From Novosphingobium sp. MD-1 (GTDB taxonomy: Bacteria; Pseudomonadota; Alphaproteobacteria; Sphingomonadales; Sphingomonadaceae): DNA of 64,000 nucleotides. A program made the translations under genes and the position numbers. Under the pieces are notes generated by a model. It worked only from the letters and a program-made list of their open reading frames with translations, did not search any database and was not told the origin of the DNA. Position 1 is the stretch's first letter. Each line of letters opens with the position of its first letter. The stretch covers positions 179,856 to 243,855 of the forward strand of contig NZ_BBXA01000026.1 in NCBI RefSeq assembly GCF_001014975.1. Direction: 5' to 3'. Positions 8,533 through 17,628 of this stretch are shown here, piece by piece.

Positions 8533-9021
8533 ATGCTCCCGCCCGCGCCGCCTTCCGGCCGTTTCGACGGCGCCGTCCATCTTTTCCCGGTCCGCGTCTA
8601 TTTCGAGGACACGGACCTTTCCGGCGTGGTCTATCACGCCAACTACCTGCGCTGGTTCGAACGCGCCCGGTCCGACATGCTGCGCTGCCTGGGCATCGAC
8701 CAGCGCGGCGCGCACGACGCGGGCGAGGGCGCCTATGCCGTGACCGACCTGGCGATCCGCTATCTCCGGCCCGCCCGGCTGGACGATGCGGTGCTGGTGC
8801 GCAGCGAGGTTTCCGATATTTCCCCCGCGACTTGCCGGATCGTCCAGCGTGCGTTCAGGGAAGACGCGCTCTTGTCCCAGGCGACCGTGCGTGTCGCCTT
8901 CGTTGCGCCCACTGGCCGGCCCCGCCGCCAGCCGCGCGCGTGGGTCGATGCGTTCCACACTGTCCTCGTTGCTCCATCCGAAGCGACCTCATCCGAACAG
9001 GAAGGCCCGATTTCCGCATGA
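8533..9021 (+). CDS. ybgC: Tol-Pal system-associated acyl-CoA thioesterase
   Basis: A 162-residue hotdog-fold thioesterase of the YbgC/4HBT family. VRVYFEDTDLSGVVYHANYL near 20-39 contains the catalytic Asp and the conserved HxNY. It is the first gene of the tol-pal cluster and its last codons overlap tolQ (ATGA), the standard order ybgC-tolQRAB-pal. Family members hydrolyse short or phospholipid-linked acyl-CoA/ACP at the inner membrane. TTGCCC (8494-8499) and CTAGAA (8517-8522), spaced 17 bp apart, form a weak candidate promoter directly upstream. Confidence 0.92.
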   Translation: MLPPAPPSGRFDGAVHLFPVRVYFEDTDLSGVVYHANYLRWFERARSDMLRCLGIDQRGAHDAGEGAYAVTDLAIRYLRPARLDDAVLVRSEVSDISPATCRIVQRAFREDALLSQATVRVAFVAPTGRPRRQPRAWVDAFHTVLVAPSEATSSEQEGPISA

Positions 9022-9719
9022 TGCTCGAAGTTCTCGCCAGCGGCGCCGCCGGCGCGCCGACCCAGCTCAATCCGGTGGAGCTTTTCCTTCACGCCGACAT
9101 CGTGGTGAAGGCGGTGATGGGCGGGCTGGTGCTCGCCAGCGTCTGGGTCTGGACGATCATCGTCGGCTTCCGGATCAAGATGGGCCGCGTCCAGCGCCAG
9201 TGCGACAAGTACGAGCGCGAGTTCTGGGACGCGCACGACATTGACGCGTTCCAGAAGGAGAACGGCAAGCGCGATGTGGCCTCCGCCCGTGTCGTCAACG
9301 CCGCGCTGGGCGAATGGCGCCGGTCCACCTCGGGCCGCACGATCGACCGCGAGGGTACGCGCCAGCGGCTCAGCCTGGCGCTGGAAGGCGCGGTGACGGC
9401 GGAAAGCGACGCGCTGGCCGGGCGGTTGAACTTCCTGGCCACGGTCGGCTCGGTGGCGCCGTTCGTGGGCCTGTTCGGCACCGTGTGGGGCGTGATGGAC
9501 AGTTTCTTCAACATCGGCGCGCAGCAGAATTCGTCGCTGGCGGTGGTCGCGCCCGGTATTTCCGAAGCGCTGCTGGCCACCGCGATCGGCCTGTTCGCGG
9601 CGATTCCGGCGGTCGTCGCCTACAACCGCTTCTCGCACCGGGTGAACCGGTTCGAAGCGCGGCTGTTCCGCTTCGCCGATCGCTTCCAGGCGTCGCTGAG
9701 CCGCGAGCTGGAGCAATAG
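9018..9719 (+). CDS. tolQ: TolQ, proton-channel subunit of Tol-Pal
   Basis: A 233-residue inner-membrane protein of the ExbB/TolQ/MotA family. The first membrane helix is VVKAVMGGLVLASVWVWTII near 25-44. After a cytoplasmic loop come the two conserved channel helices, LATVGSVAPFVGLFGTVWG and ISEALLATAIGLFAAIPAVV, with the family's Thr and Gly-rich packing residues. With TolR it uses the proton gradient to drive TolA. Its start overlaps the ybgC stop; tandem ATG codons at 9018 and 9021 are both possible. Confidence 0.95.
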   Translation: MMLEVLASGAAGAPTQLNPVELFLHADIVVKAVMGGLVLASVWVWTIIVGFRIKMGRVQRQCDKYEREFWDAHDIDAFQKENGKRDVASARVVNAALGEWRRSTSGRTIDREGTRQRLSLALEGAVTAESDALAGRLNFLATVGSVAPFVGLFGTVWGVMDSFFNIGAQQNSSLAVVAPGISEALLATAIGLFAAIPAVVAYNRFSHRVNRFEARLFRFADRFQASLSRELEQ

Positions 9720-9722
9720 GCG

Positions 9723-10184
<462 letters not shown>

Positions 10185-10196
10185 GCGCTATCGACG

Positions 10197-11150
10197 ATGC
10201 GCGATCCCTCCGCTCCGGGCCTCTCGAAGGAAGAAGGCGTCGCCCTGGCGATTGCGGTGGCGGCGCATGCCGCGCTGATCCTGGCGCTGACGCTGTCACC
10301 TCCGGGCAAGAAGCTGCAGCCGCCGCCCGAACGCATGACCGTGACGTTCTCGGACGAGATCGCCGACAAATCGACCTCGCCCGATCCCAACGCGCAGGCC
10401 GCGCCCGATGTCGCGCCCGCGCTGGGAGAACCGCAGCCGGCGCAGGAAGCGCAGCCGGAACCCCAGCCGCAACCCCAGCCGCAGCCGGCGCCGCAACCCC
10501 AGCCGCAGCCCAAGCCGCAACCTGAGCCAAAGCCCCAGCCGCAACCGAAGCCCGTGGCGCCGCAGCCACGCCCCGCGCCGCCAAGGCCGGTTCCCCGGCC
10601 TGCACCGCCGAGGCCCGCGCCCCCCAAACCCGCGCCCCCGAAACCTGCGCCACAGGCTCGTCCCACCCCGGCGCGCCCGCAGGCTGACGCCGCGCGAGCC
10701 GGTGACGACCGTCCGCGCCGCCGGCCCGATGCGCCAGCGGGGGGCAGCTTCGTCGGCAGCGATTTCCTCAAGGGCGTGGCCGGCGCGACCACCCCCGGCA
10801 CCGCGCACACGCCGCCCGCCGCTACGCTTGGGCCGGAGGTGCGCTCGTCGCTCGCCAGTTCGATCTCGCGCCAGATCAAGCCGCACTGGACCGCGCCGCA
10901 GGGGGCCGATGCCGACCTGCTGGTGACGATCCTGGCCTGGGATCTCAATCCCGATGGTTCGCTGGCCGGGCGGCCGCGCGTCGTCCAGCAATCCGGCATC
11001 ACCGACGCCAACCGCCCGCAGGCGCAGCGCCATGCCGAAATGGCGATCCGCGCGGTGCAGCTTGCCGCGCCTTTCAACCTCCCCGCACAATACTACAATG
11101 GCTGGAAGCGCATCGCGCAGTTCCGCTTCGACAGGAAGTTGTCCCAATGA
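10197..11150 (+). CDS. tolA: TolA-like protein with Pro/Gln/Lys-rich linker
   Basis: 317 residues: an N-terminal membrane helix (VALAIAVAAHAALILALTLS), an extended repeat region of Pro-Gln, Pro-Lys and Pro-Ala dipeptides at about 80-165, and a C-terminal TonB/TolA-like domain ending SGITDANRPQAQRHAEMAIR and YYNGWKRIAQFRF. It should span the periplasm and bind TolB/Pal. The linker is polyproline-type, unlike the Ala/Lys helical linker of enterobacterial TolA; sphingomonads often show this. Its stop overlaps tolB (ATGA). Confidence 0.88.
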   Translation: MRDPSAPGLSKEEGVALAIAVAAHAALILALTLSPPGKKLQPPPERMTVTFSDEIADKSTSPDPNAQAAPDVAPALGEPQPAQEAQPEPQPQPQPQPAPQPQPQPKPQPEPKPQPQPKPVAPQPRPAPPRPVPRPAPPRPAPPKPAPPKPAPQARPTPARPQADAARAGDDRPRRRPDAPAGGSFVGSDFLKGVAGATTPGTAHTPPAATLGPEVRSSLASSISRQIKPHWTAPQGADADLLVTILAWDLNPDGSLAGRPRVVQQSGITDANRPQAQRHAEMAIRAVQLAAPFNLPAQYYNGWKRIAQFRFDRKLSQ

Positions 11151-12562
11151 CCTCGCGCCAGACCGTCCTTCTGTTCAGCCTCGCCCTGCTGCCGCTCGGC
11201 ATCGCCGCGCCGGCTTTCGCGCAGGCGCAGTTGCTGCCGCCCTCGGCCGCTCCTACACCCGCCCCCAATTCCTCTGGCGCACCGCATGACGATGGCGGCC
11301 TGACCGGCTCGGTCACCGACGACAACGCCTGGCAGGACCTGGGCATCGCCATTCCCACCTTCGCCACCGACCAGGCGGTGCCGACGTCGGCCGATGGCGG
11401 CAACACCGCCGCGCTGGGCAAGAACCTGGCGCGGGTGATCTACAACGATCTCAAGAACAACGGCCTGTTCAAGCCGGTGGGGCCGGACGCGCTGCCCGCG
11501 ATCGATTTCGCGCAAGTGACCGCGCCCGCGTTCGACGGCTGGCGCGGGCGTTCGGCCGAAATGCTGGTGCAGGGCTTCGTCAAGGGCAACCCGGATGGCC
11601 GCCTGACCGTGGGCTGCTATCTCTATGACGTGCAGCTGGGCAGCGAGCTGGGCCGGCAGGGCTATATCGTGAAGCCCGAGGAATGGCGTCGCGCCGCGCA
11701 CAAGTGCGCCGACATGGTCTATTCGCGGCTGTCCGGCGAAAGCCCGTTCTTCGACAGCAAGATCGCCTATATCGCCGAAACCGGCCCGAAGGACCATCGT
11801 CGCAAGCAGCTGGCGATCATGGATTCGGACGGGGCGAACCACCGCTTCATCACCAACGGGCAGGCCACCGCGCTGACCCCGCGCTATTCGCCCGACTATC
11901 GCCAGATCGTCTATCTCAGCTACCTGAATGGCGCGCCGCGCATCTACATCTACGATATCGGCACGGGGCAGCAGCGGCTGGTGACGCAGAGCACCAACCC
12001 CACCTTCGCGCCGCGCTGGTCGCCCGATGGCAAGTGGATTCTCTATTCGATGGCCACCGGCGGCAACACCAACATCTATCGCGTCTCGGCCAACGGCGGC
12101 GCATCGCAGCAGCTGACCAACACGCCGGGCATCAACGTGGGCGGCAGCTATTCGCCCGATGGCAGCAAGATCGTGTTCGAAAGCGACCGTTCGGGCGGCC
12201 AGCAGGTCTATGTGATGGACGCGGACGGATCGAACCAGAAGCGCATCAGCTTCTTCGGCGGCCGGGCGGCGACGCCCGAATGGAGCCCGCGCGGCGACCA
12301 GATTGCCTTCACGCACATCGCCGGCAATTTCCGCATCGCGGTGATGAGCCCCAACGGCACCGGCCTGCGCGACCTGACCGACAGCTGGCAGGACGAGGCG
12401 CCGACCTGGTCGCCCAACGGCCGCATCATCCAGTTCTTCCGCACCGAACGGAACAGCGGGCGGACCGGCATCTGGCAGGTCGACCTGACCGGCCGCAACG
12501 AGCGCAAGCTCAACACCCCTGTTGACGGATCGGACCCGGCCTGGGGGCCGGTGCTGCCGTAA
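11147..12562 (+). CDS. tolB: TolB, periplasmic beta-propeller protein
   Basis: 471 residues with a Sec signal peptide (SLALLPLGIAAPAFAQAQ, cleavage near 26), an N-terminal alpha/beta domain containing the TolA-contacting start, and a six-bladed propeller with repeated WSPDGKW, YSPDGSKI and WSPNGRI blade motifs. It links TolA to the lipoprotein Pal during outer-membrane constriction. It starts inside the tolA stop codon. Confidence 0.96.
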   Translation: MTSRQTVLLFSLALLPLGIAAPAFAQAQLLPPSAAPTPAPNSSGAPHDDGGLTGSVTDDNAWQDLGIAIPTFATDQAVPTSADGGNTAALGKNLARVIYNDLKNNGLFKPVGPDALPAIDFAQVTAPAFDGWRGRSAEMLVQGFVKGNPDGRLTVGCYLYDVQLGSELGRQGYIVKPEEWRRAAHKCADMVYSRLSGESPFFDSKIAYIAETGPKDHRRKQLAIMDSDGANHRFITNGQATALTPRYSPDYRQIVYLSYLNGAPRIYIYDIGTGQQRLVTQSTNPTFAPRWSPDGKWILYSMATGGNTNIYRVSANGGASQQLTNTPGINVGGSYSPDGSKIVFESDRSGGQQVYVMDADGSNQKRISFFGGRAATPEWSPRGDQIAFTHIAGNFRIAVMSPNGTGLRDLTDSWQDEAPTWSPNGRIIQFFRTERNSGRTGIWQVDLTGRNERKLNTPVDGSDPAWGPVLP

Positions 12563-12703
12563 CGGAACGCAACGGGCCGCAGGGGGTTGTATCAAGGCGC
12601 TTTCCGTCGCACTTTTCTCTCGCTCCATCGTACCTATTGCCAAACATCTGCGTTCGTCCCGCTTTTTCCTCCCCCGTACCCTCTCTTGCACAAGGAGAAT
12701 GCT

Positions 12704-13216
12704 GTGCATCGCAAGATCCTGATCACCAGTGCCCTGGTCACCAGCCTGACGCTCGCCGCCTGCGCGCCCAAGGCGCCGAAGGAACTGCCGCCGGCCCCAA
12801 CCACGACGACGACCACCACCACGCCCCCGGTAACGACCCCGGCTGGCCCGATGCCCGGCAGCCAGGAGGATTTCGTGGCTTCGGTGACGTCCGACACGAT
12901 CCATTTCGACACGGATCGCTACAACGTCGACGTGCAGTCGCAGGCCATCCTGCAAAGCCAGGCGCAGTGGCTGGCGCGCTATCCCGACAAGAAGATCACC
13001 CTCGAAGGACACTGCGACGAACGCGGCACGCGCGATTACAACATCGCGCTGGGCGAACGCCGCGCCAATGCCGCCAAGAACTACCTGACCAGCGTGGGCA
13101 TCGATGCCTCGCGCATCACCACGGTCAGCTATGGCAAGGAACGCCCGATCGCGCTGGGGTCTGACGAGGAAAGCTGGGCCAAGAACCGCCGCGCGGTGAC
13201 GGTGACGGTGCAGTAA
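12704..13216 (+). CDS. pal: Pal, peptidoglycan-associated lipoprotein
   Basis: 170 residues from GTG 12704, which sits 7 nt behind a strong AAGGAGAA. The lipobox is LTLAAC with Cys20, followed by a run of Thr residues and Pro as a flexible tether. The OmpA-like domain has [31 protein letters not shown] and the Arg/Asp contacts for meso-diaminopimelate (NRRAVTVTV). It anchors the outer membrane to peptidoglycan. A 141-bp gap separates it from tolB, so it may have its own promoter. Confidence 0.95.
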   Translation: MHRKILITSALVTSLTLAACAPKAPKELPPAPTTTTTTTTPPVTTPAGPMPGSQEDFVASVTSDTIHFDTDRYNVDVQSQAILQSQAQWLARYPDKKITLEGHCDERGTRDYNIALGERRANAAKNYLTSVGIDASRITTVSYGKERPIALGSDEESWAKNRRAVTVTVQ

Positions 13217-13232
13217 GCCGTTTCCTGCGTTT

Positions 13233-13256
13233 GCCGCCGCGACCCATCGCGGCGGC
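13233..13256 (+). terminator. GC hairpin after pal
   Basis: GCCGCCGCGA and TCGCGGCGGC form a 10-bp stem with a CCCA loop, 17 nt after the pal stop. No T-run follows immediately; the stronger terminator is the next hairpin. Confidence 0.5.
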
Positions 13257-13284
13257 GGCATAAAATGGCTTCCCAACTAAGGCT

Positions 13285-13328
13285 GTCCCGGGGCATGGCT
13301 TGACAAGCCTTGCCCCGGGACGTTGCTT
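13285..13328 (+). terminator. Rho-independent terminator of tol-pal
   Basis: An 11-bp stem, GTCCCGGGGCA/TGCCCCGGGAC (13285-13295 with 13311-13321), continues through a single T:T mismatch into GGCTTG/CAAGCC. It is followed by GTTGCTTTTGG, giving a long stem with a short T-rich tail. It closes the Tol-Pal operon before the caspase-like gene. Confidence 0.75.
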
Positions 13329-13379
13329 TTGGAGGGGGCGCGGCAAGCGGGAGGCCGTGGCGTGCATGGAGATGCAGGA

Positions 13380-15074
13380 ATGATCCGGAAGGTTCTGGCA
13401 TTTGCCCTGTTCCTGCTGGCGCAGGCGCTGGCCGGTCCGGCCATGGCGGCCGCGCCGCCGTCGCCGCGGTGCGATGCCGACATCGCCAGCGATCGGGTGG
13501 CGCTCGTCGTCGGCAATCGCCGTTACCTCGACCAGCACTGGGACCAGCTCGACAACGCCCGATCGGATTCGCGGCAGGTCTGCGCGGCCTTCGCCGCCAG
13601 CGGCTTCCGCGTGATCCTGCTGGAGGATGCCTCGCGCGATGACCTTGCGGCGGCCGTCGCGCTGTTCGGTGATCTGGCGGAGAAGGCCGAGACCGCGGTG
13701 TTCTATTTCGCCGGGCACGGCTTCGAATATGCGGGCGACAACTACCTCGTACCGTCCGATGCGCCTACCGAAACCAGCCGCGCCAACTTGCGCGGCCTGT
13801 TCGTCAATCTGGCGGAGCCGCTGGCCGCCGCCAATCGTTCCAGACACCCCGTTGCCTTCCTCGATGCCTGTCGCAGCCGCGCCGCGATCGTGCGCATCGT
13901 CGATGCCGACGAAAAAGGGCCGGATGGCCCGCCCGGCTTCATCGGCCTGCCGGACCGGTTCAGCGGGGTCGTGTTCTATTCCACCGCGCGCGGCAGCGTG
14001 GCCTATGATGCGCGGCCGTTCCCCACCGGGACCAACAGCCCCTTCGCCAGCGCCGTGGTCGACTGGCTCGCCACGCCAGGCGTGAACCTGACGGACTACA
14101 TCGGCTTCGTGATGGAAGACGTGAAGTCGGGCACGCAGCGGTTTCCCTACGGGGTGCAAAGCCCGATTCCCTATGGCCAGTTGCCGGACCAGAACCGGTT
14201 CTACCTGCGCCGCGCCGCGGCGGTCGCAGCCGCGCCCGCCCCGACGGCCGCCCCGTCCGCGATGGCCGAAGCCCGCGCGGCGATCGCGGTCATTACGCCC
14301 GACGATTTGGCGCGCGAGGACGGCCCGATCCTGGCCGCCCGCGTGCTCAAGCGGGCGAGGCCTGAACAGATTGCCGCGCTTGCCGGCAGCGGCGACGAGA
14401 TGGCGCAGTATGTCTATGGCACGATGCTCTACCTCGGCCTTGGCGTGCCGCGCGATCTCGCCGGCGCGCGGGGCTTTCTGGCCGATGCGGCGCGGGGCGG
14501 AAACCCGGCGGTGCTGACCGTCTATGCCTATTTCCTGCAATTCCTGGGCGATCGTCCCGGCGACCGCGCGGAAGCCCTGCGCGTCTATGCCCAGGCGGCG
14601 GAGGCCGGCTATGCCAAGGCGCAGTCGAACCTCGCCTACATGCTCTATACCGCTTCTCCGCCCGAGCAGGACCGGGCGCGGGCGATGGCCCTGTGGCGGA
14701 CCGCGGCCGGGGCGGACTACCCCTATGCGGCCTATGCGCTGGGGTACTATGGCGGTGAACGCGATGCGGCGCGGACGCGGCTGGCGGCGCTGGCGGCCGC
14801 CGGCAGCCGATCGGCCGACAACTGGCTCTGCCAGCTTGAAGCCGGCACCGCGCCCGAGCAGAAGCCCGAAACGGTCTTCGCCAACTGTCTGCGCGCGGCT
14901 CAGGACAACCGGCCGGTGGCCATGGCCGCCACGGCCTGGCTCTATGCCACCGGGAAGGGGGTTGCCGTATCGGTAAAGGAAGCCAAATACTGGGCGCGGC
15001 TGGCGCGCAATGCGCTGAGCCCTTCCGATGCCCAGCTGGGCACTTATCTGGACTGGTACGAAAAGAAGAAGTGA
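13380..15074 (+). CDS. Secreted caspase-like (peptidase C14) protein with Sel1-type repeats
   Basis: 564 residues from ATG 13380. A signal peptide (VLAFALFLLAQALAGPAMAA, cleavage near 24) precedes a caspase p20-like domain (DRVALVVGNRRYL, then FYFAGHGFEYAG with catalytic His113 and FLDACRS with catalytic Cys164), so the His-Cys dyad is intact. The second half (about 350-550) carries TPR/Sel1-like helical repeats (AQYVYGTMLYLGLGVPRDLA, AQSNLAYMLYTASPPE, AATAWLYATGKGVAV). It probably acts in the periplasm as a cysteine peptidase or protein scaffold; the target is unknown. Its stop overlaps the next start by one base (TGATG), so the J-domain gene is coupled to it. Confidence 0.82.
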   Translation: MIRKVLAFALFLLAQALAGPAMAAAPPSPRCDADIASDRVALVVGNRRYLDQHWDQLDNARSDSRQVCAAFAASGFRVILLEDASRDDLAAAVALFGDLAEKAETAVFYFAGHGFEYAGDNYLVPSDAPTETSRANLRGLFVNLAEPLAAANRSRHPVAFLDACRSRAAIVRIVDADEKGPDGPPGFIGLPDRFSGVVFYSTARGSVAYDARPFPTGTNSPFASAVVDWLATPGVNLTDYIGFVMEDVKSGTQRFPYGVQSPIPYGQLPDQNRFYLRRAAAVAAAPAPTAAPSAMAEARAAIAVITPDDLAREDGPILAARVLKRARPEQIAALAGSGDEMAQYVYGTMLYLGLGVPRDLAGARGFLADAARGGNPAVLTVYAYFLQFLGDRPGDRAEALRVYAQAAEAGYAKAQSNLAYMLYTASPPEQDRARAMALWRTAAGADYPYAAYALGYYGGERDAARTRLAALAAAGSRSADNWLCQLEAGTAPEQKPETVFANCLRAAQDNRPVAMAATAWLYATGKGVAVSVKEAKYWARLARNALSPSDAQLGTYLDWYEKKK

Positions 15075-15607
15075 TGGCCCGTCAACGACGATCGGTGGAT
15101 TGGGGTTTCCCGCGCTGGCGCGGGTATGGCGCTGCGAGCGAGGCGGCGACCGTGCGCCTGTGCGATCGCGCCGGGTGCGAGGAGAAGGGCGATTGCCCCG
15201 CGCCCAAATCGCCCAACAGCCCGGATCGCTGGTACTTCTGCGAAAAGCACGCGGCCGAATACAACGCCGGCTGGAACTATTTCGAAGGGCTGGACAAGGA
15301 AGAGGCCGAACAGCGCGAGCAGTCCGAGCGCGCGACGGGCGAGGCCTATCGCCAGTCGGCGTGGAGCCAGTGGGGCGGATCGGGCGACGGCACGCGCAGC
15401 CGCGACGAATTGCGGGCGCTGGAAGTGCTGGGGCTGGACCCGGACGCCGATTTCGAAGCGGTGAAGAAGGCCTGGCGCGCCAAGGCCAAGGAAGTCCACC
15501 CCGACGTGCGGCCGGGCGATGCCGAAGCCGCCAAGGCGTTTCATGCCCTGCAACTCTCCTACGAAGTGCTGCGCGCCGCCGAGGAGCGGCGGGAGTGGCG
15601 AGGGTAG
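15074..15607 (+). CDS. J-domain (DnaJ-like) protein with N-terminal Cys cluster
   Basis: 177 residues. The C-terminal J domain (ALEVLGLDPDADFEAVKKAW to the end) has the HPD motif at 142-144 (EVHPDVRPGD), needed to stimulate DnaK ATPase. The N-terminal half has four Cys (30, 35, 41, 56) in a CxxxxCxxxxxC...CEKH pattern that suggests a small zinc site. There is no signal peptide, so it should be cytoplasmic. Alphaproteobacteria carry similar DnaJ-like proteins with an N-terminal Cys region. It is translationally coupled to the caspase-like gene. Confidence 0.82.
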   Translation: MARQRRSVDWGFPRWRGYGAASEAATVRLCDRAGCEEKGDCPAPKSPNSPDRWYFCEKHAAEYNAGWNYFEGLDKEEAEQREQSERATGEAYRQSAWSQWGGSGDGTRSRDELRALEVLGLDPDADFEAVKKAWRAKAKEVHPDVRPGDAEAAKAFHALQLSYEVLRAAEERREWRG

Positions 15608-15670
15608 TGCGTCTCGGTTCGCGCGGAGGCGCAGAGGCGTGATGACCGGCTTGTAGCCTTTCTACCTGCT

Positions 15671-15759
15671 TCGTCATTGCGAGCGTCAGCGAAGCAATCC
15701 AGAGCCCGGCGTGCATGCCACTCTGGATTGCCGCGGGGCTGCGCCCCTCGCAATGACGA
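15671..15759. repeat. Intergenic inverted-repeat element (family A, copy 1)
   Basis: Outer arms TCGTCATTGCGAG and CTCGCAATGACGA flank inner arms GCAATCCAGAG and CTCTGGATTGC. Together they make an imperfect 89-bp palindrome in the 234-bp gap between the J-domain gene and the converging cca gene. A second copy with the same architecture lies at 33872-33956. The rest of the gap holds nothing I recognise. Confidence 0.85.
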
Positions 15760-15841
15760 TGGAGGGCGATGTTGTCCCCTTAGGCCGCTCTGCAGGCGCT
15801 CAAGCCACCTTCACGCCTCCGCGCGAAACCGAAAGGTCAGG

Positions 15842-17023
15842 TCAGCCCAGTTCCGCGTCCAGCAGTGCGCCCACGCGCGCCGCGTCGGGAAAGCCTTCCG
15901 CGATCCAGCGCGCTTCCACGGCCCGCAGGATGCGCGCCACGTCCGGCCCCTTGCCGATCCCGCGCGCCACGATTTCGCCGCCCTTGAGCGGGAAACGGGG
16001 CACGTCCCAGCCGGTGAGCGGCGTGGTGGACACGCCCGCCAGCAGCAGCCGGTCCAGCGCTTCTTCGCGCCCCAGGCGGTAGGCAAGGCCGCGCGGATCG
16101 GACACCGCGCCGTCGCGCGCCGCCGCCGTGGCCAGCCGCTTGCGCTGAGCGATCGACAGGCGCAGCCGCGCCGCCACCTGTTCGGCAACGGGCGGATCGG
16201 CGGGCAGCAGCGCGGCCAGACGGCGCAGGGCGTCGGGCGTCAGCCCTTCGCGCCGTTCGCTGGCGATCAGCGCCGCGAGGCTGTCGAGGCCCGCTGCTGT
16301 CGCTTCCGGCAGCACTTGCGCCAGCACGCCCAGCTCCGCCATGCGCCGCACCGTGGGCGCGGGATCGGGCAGGCCGAGCAGGGTGAGCAGTTCCCAGCCG
16401 ATACGTTCGCGCGAAAGGCCCTTCATCCCCGCCGCCAGCGCCGCGCAGGCGCGTTCCGCCTCGGCATCGGCGGGCAGCGTGCCGAAGCGCGCCTGGAAGC
16501 GGAAATAGCGCAGGATGCGCAGGTAATCCTCGCGGATGCGCTGCTCCGCCTCGCCGATGAAGCGGACATGGCGCCGCGCCAGATCGTCCAGCCCGCCGAA
16601 GAAATCGGTGACCGCCAGCGTGCGCGGATCGGCATAGAGCGCGTTGATCGTGAAATCGCGCCGCGCCGCGTCATCGCGCCATGCGGTGGAGAAGGCGACC
16701 GTGGCGTGGCGGCCGTCGGTGGACACGTCGCGCCGCAGCGTGGTGATCTCCACCCCGCCTTCGGGCAGCAGCGCGGTGACGGTGCCGTGGACGATGCCGG
16801 TGGGAATGGTGCGGATGCCGGCCGCTTCCAGCCGCGCCATGGTTTCCTGCGGCACCAGCTGGGTCGCCATGTCGATGTCCTTGACCGGGGCGTCCAGCAG
16901 CGTGTCGCGCACCGCGCCGCCGACATAGCGGCAATTGCCTTGCGCCAGCGGATCGAGCGCGGCGACCAGCGCGGCGAGGTCCGCGCGCTGCGTCCACGGG
17001 GCGGCGGGCAGATGGCCGGTCAT
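15842..17023 (-). CDS. cca: CCA tRNA nucleotidyltransferase / poly(A) polymerase family
   Basis: 393 residues. The nucleotidyltransferase core has GGAVRDTLLD followed by the two metal-binding Asp (VKDIDMATQL, Asp49 and Asp51), then RRDFTINALYADPRT near 122 and the ERIREDYLRILRYFRFQARF helix of class II enzymes. It adds or repairs the 3' CCA of tRNAs. Start ATG 17023 overlaps the upstream NUDIX stop (ATGA). The cca-NUDIX-DUF1285 order is common in alphaproteobacteria. Confidence 0.93.
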   Translation of the reverse strand: MTGHLPAAPWTQRADLAALVAALDPLAQGNCRYVGGAVRDTLLDAPVKDIDMATQLVPQETMARLEAAGIRTIPTGIVHGTVTALLPEGGVEITTLRRDVSTDGRHATVAFSTAWRDDAARRDFTINALYADPRTLAVTDFFGGLDDLARRHVRFIGEAEQRIREDYLRILRYFRFQARFGTLPADAEAERACAALAAGMKGLSRERIGWELLTLLGLPDPAPTVRRMAELGVLAQVLPEATAAGLDSLAALIASERREGLTPDALRRLAALLPADPPVAEQVAARLRLSIAQRKRLATAAARDGAVSDPRGLAYRLGREEALDRLLLAGVSTTPLTGWDVPRFPLKGGEIVARGIGKGPDVARILRAVEARWIAEGFPDAARVGALLDAELG

Positions 17024-17628
17024 GCGCCCCACGCGATCCGGCGCGAAAGGTTGGCGATGATTCCGGCAGTCACGCCCCAGATGCGATGCTGGTGCCACAT
17101 GATTTCGAGGTAGGCGCGCTCGATGCCGTTGTGAAAGCCGGTCTTGCGGGTGTGGTTGGTGGGGTCGAGCACGAAGCCGAACGGCGGCTCGAACCATTCG
17201 GCCACTTCGTTGGGATTGGGTTCCAGCGCCAGCCCTTCGGGCACGACCGCGAGGACGGGGGTGATGTGGTATCCGGTGCCGGTGCGGAAGGAATCGGTGG
17301 CGCCGATCACGGCCACATGGCGGCGGTGAAGGCCCAGTTCCTCCTCCGCCTCGCGCAGCGCCGCCTCGATCGGGGTTTCGCCGGGTTCCAGCTTGCCACC
17401 CGGAAACGCCGCCTGCCCCGGATGCGCGCGCATGTGCGAGGGGCGGTGGGTGACGAGCACGCCCGGCCCGTCGGGGTGGTCCCGCCGGTCGGTCACCGCT
17501 ATCAGCACGGCGGCATCGCGCAGCGCGCCATCGCTGGGGGCGCGCCAGTCGTTGTACAAGTCGTCGAGCGCGCGGCTGTGCCCGTCGGCGTAGAGCGCGG
17601 TCAGCCGGTCGAGCAGCGATGCGTTCAT
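17020..17628 (-). CDS. NUDIX hydrolase, CoA pyrophosphatase-like
   Basis: 202 residues. The Nudix box lies at about 77-100 (GGKLEPGETP...REAEEELGL). Just before it is THRPSHMRAHPGQAAFPGGK, the extra signature of the NudL/UPF0035 branch that cleaves coenzyme A and acyl-CoA into 3',5'-ADP and phosphopantetheines. All catalytic Glu of the box are present. It overlaps both neighbours by 4 bp, so cca, NUDIX and DUF1285 are coupled. Confidence 0.88.
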   Translation of the reverse strand: MNASLLDRLTALYADGHSRALDDLYNDWRAPSDGALRDAAVLIAVTDRRDHPDGPGVLVTHRPSHMRAHPGQAAFPGGKLEPGETPIEAALREAEEELGLHRRHVAVIGATDSFRTGTGYHITPVLAVVPEGLALEPNPNEVAEWFEPPFGFVLDPTNHTRKTGFHNGIERAYLEIMWHQHRIWGVTAGIIANLSRRIAWGA

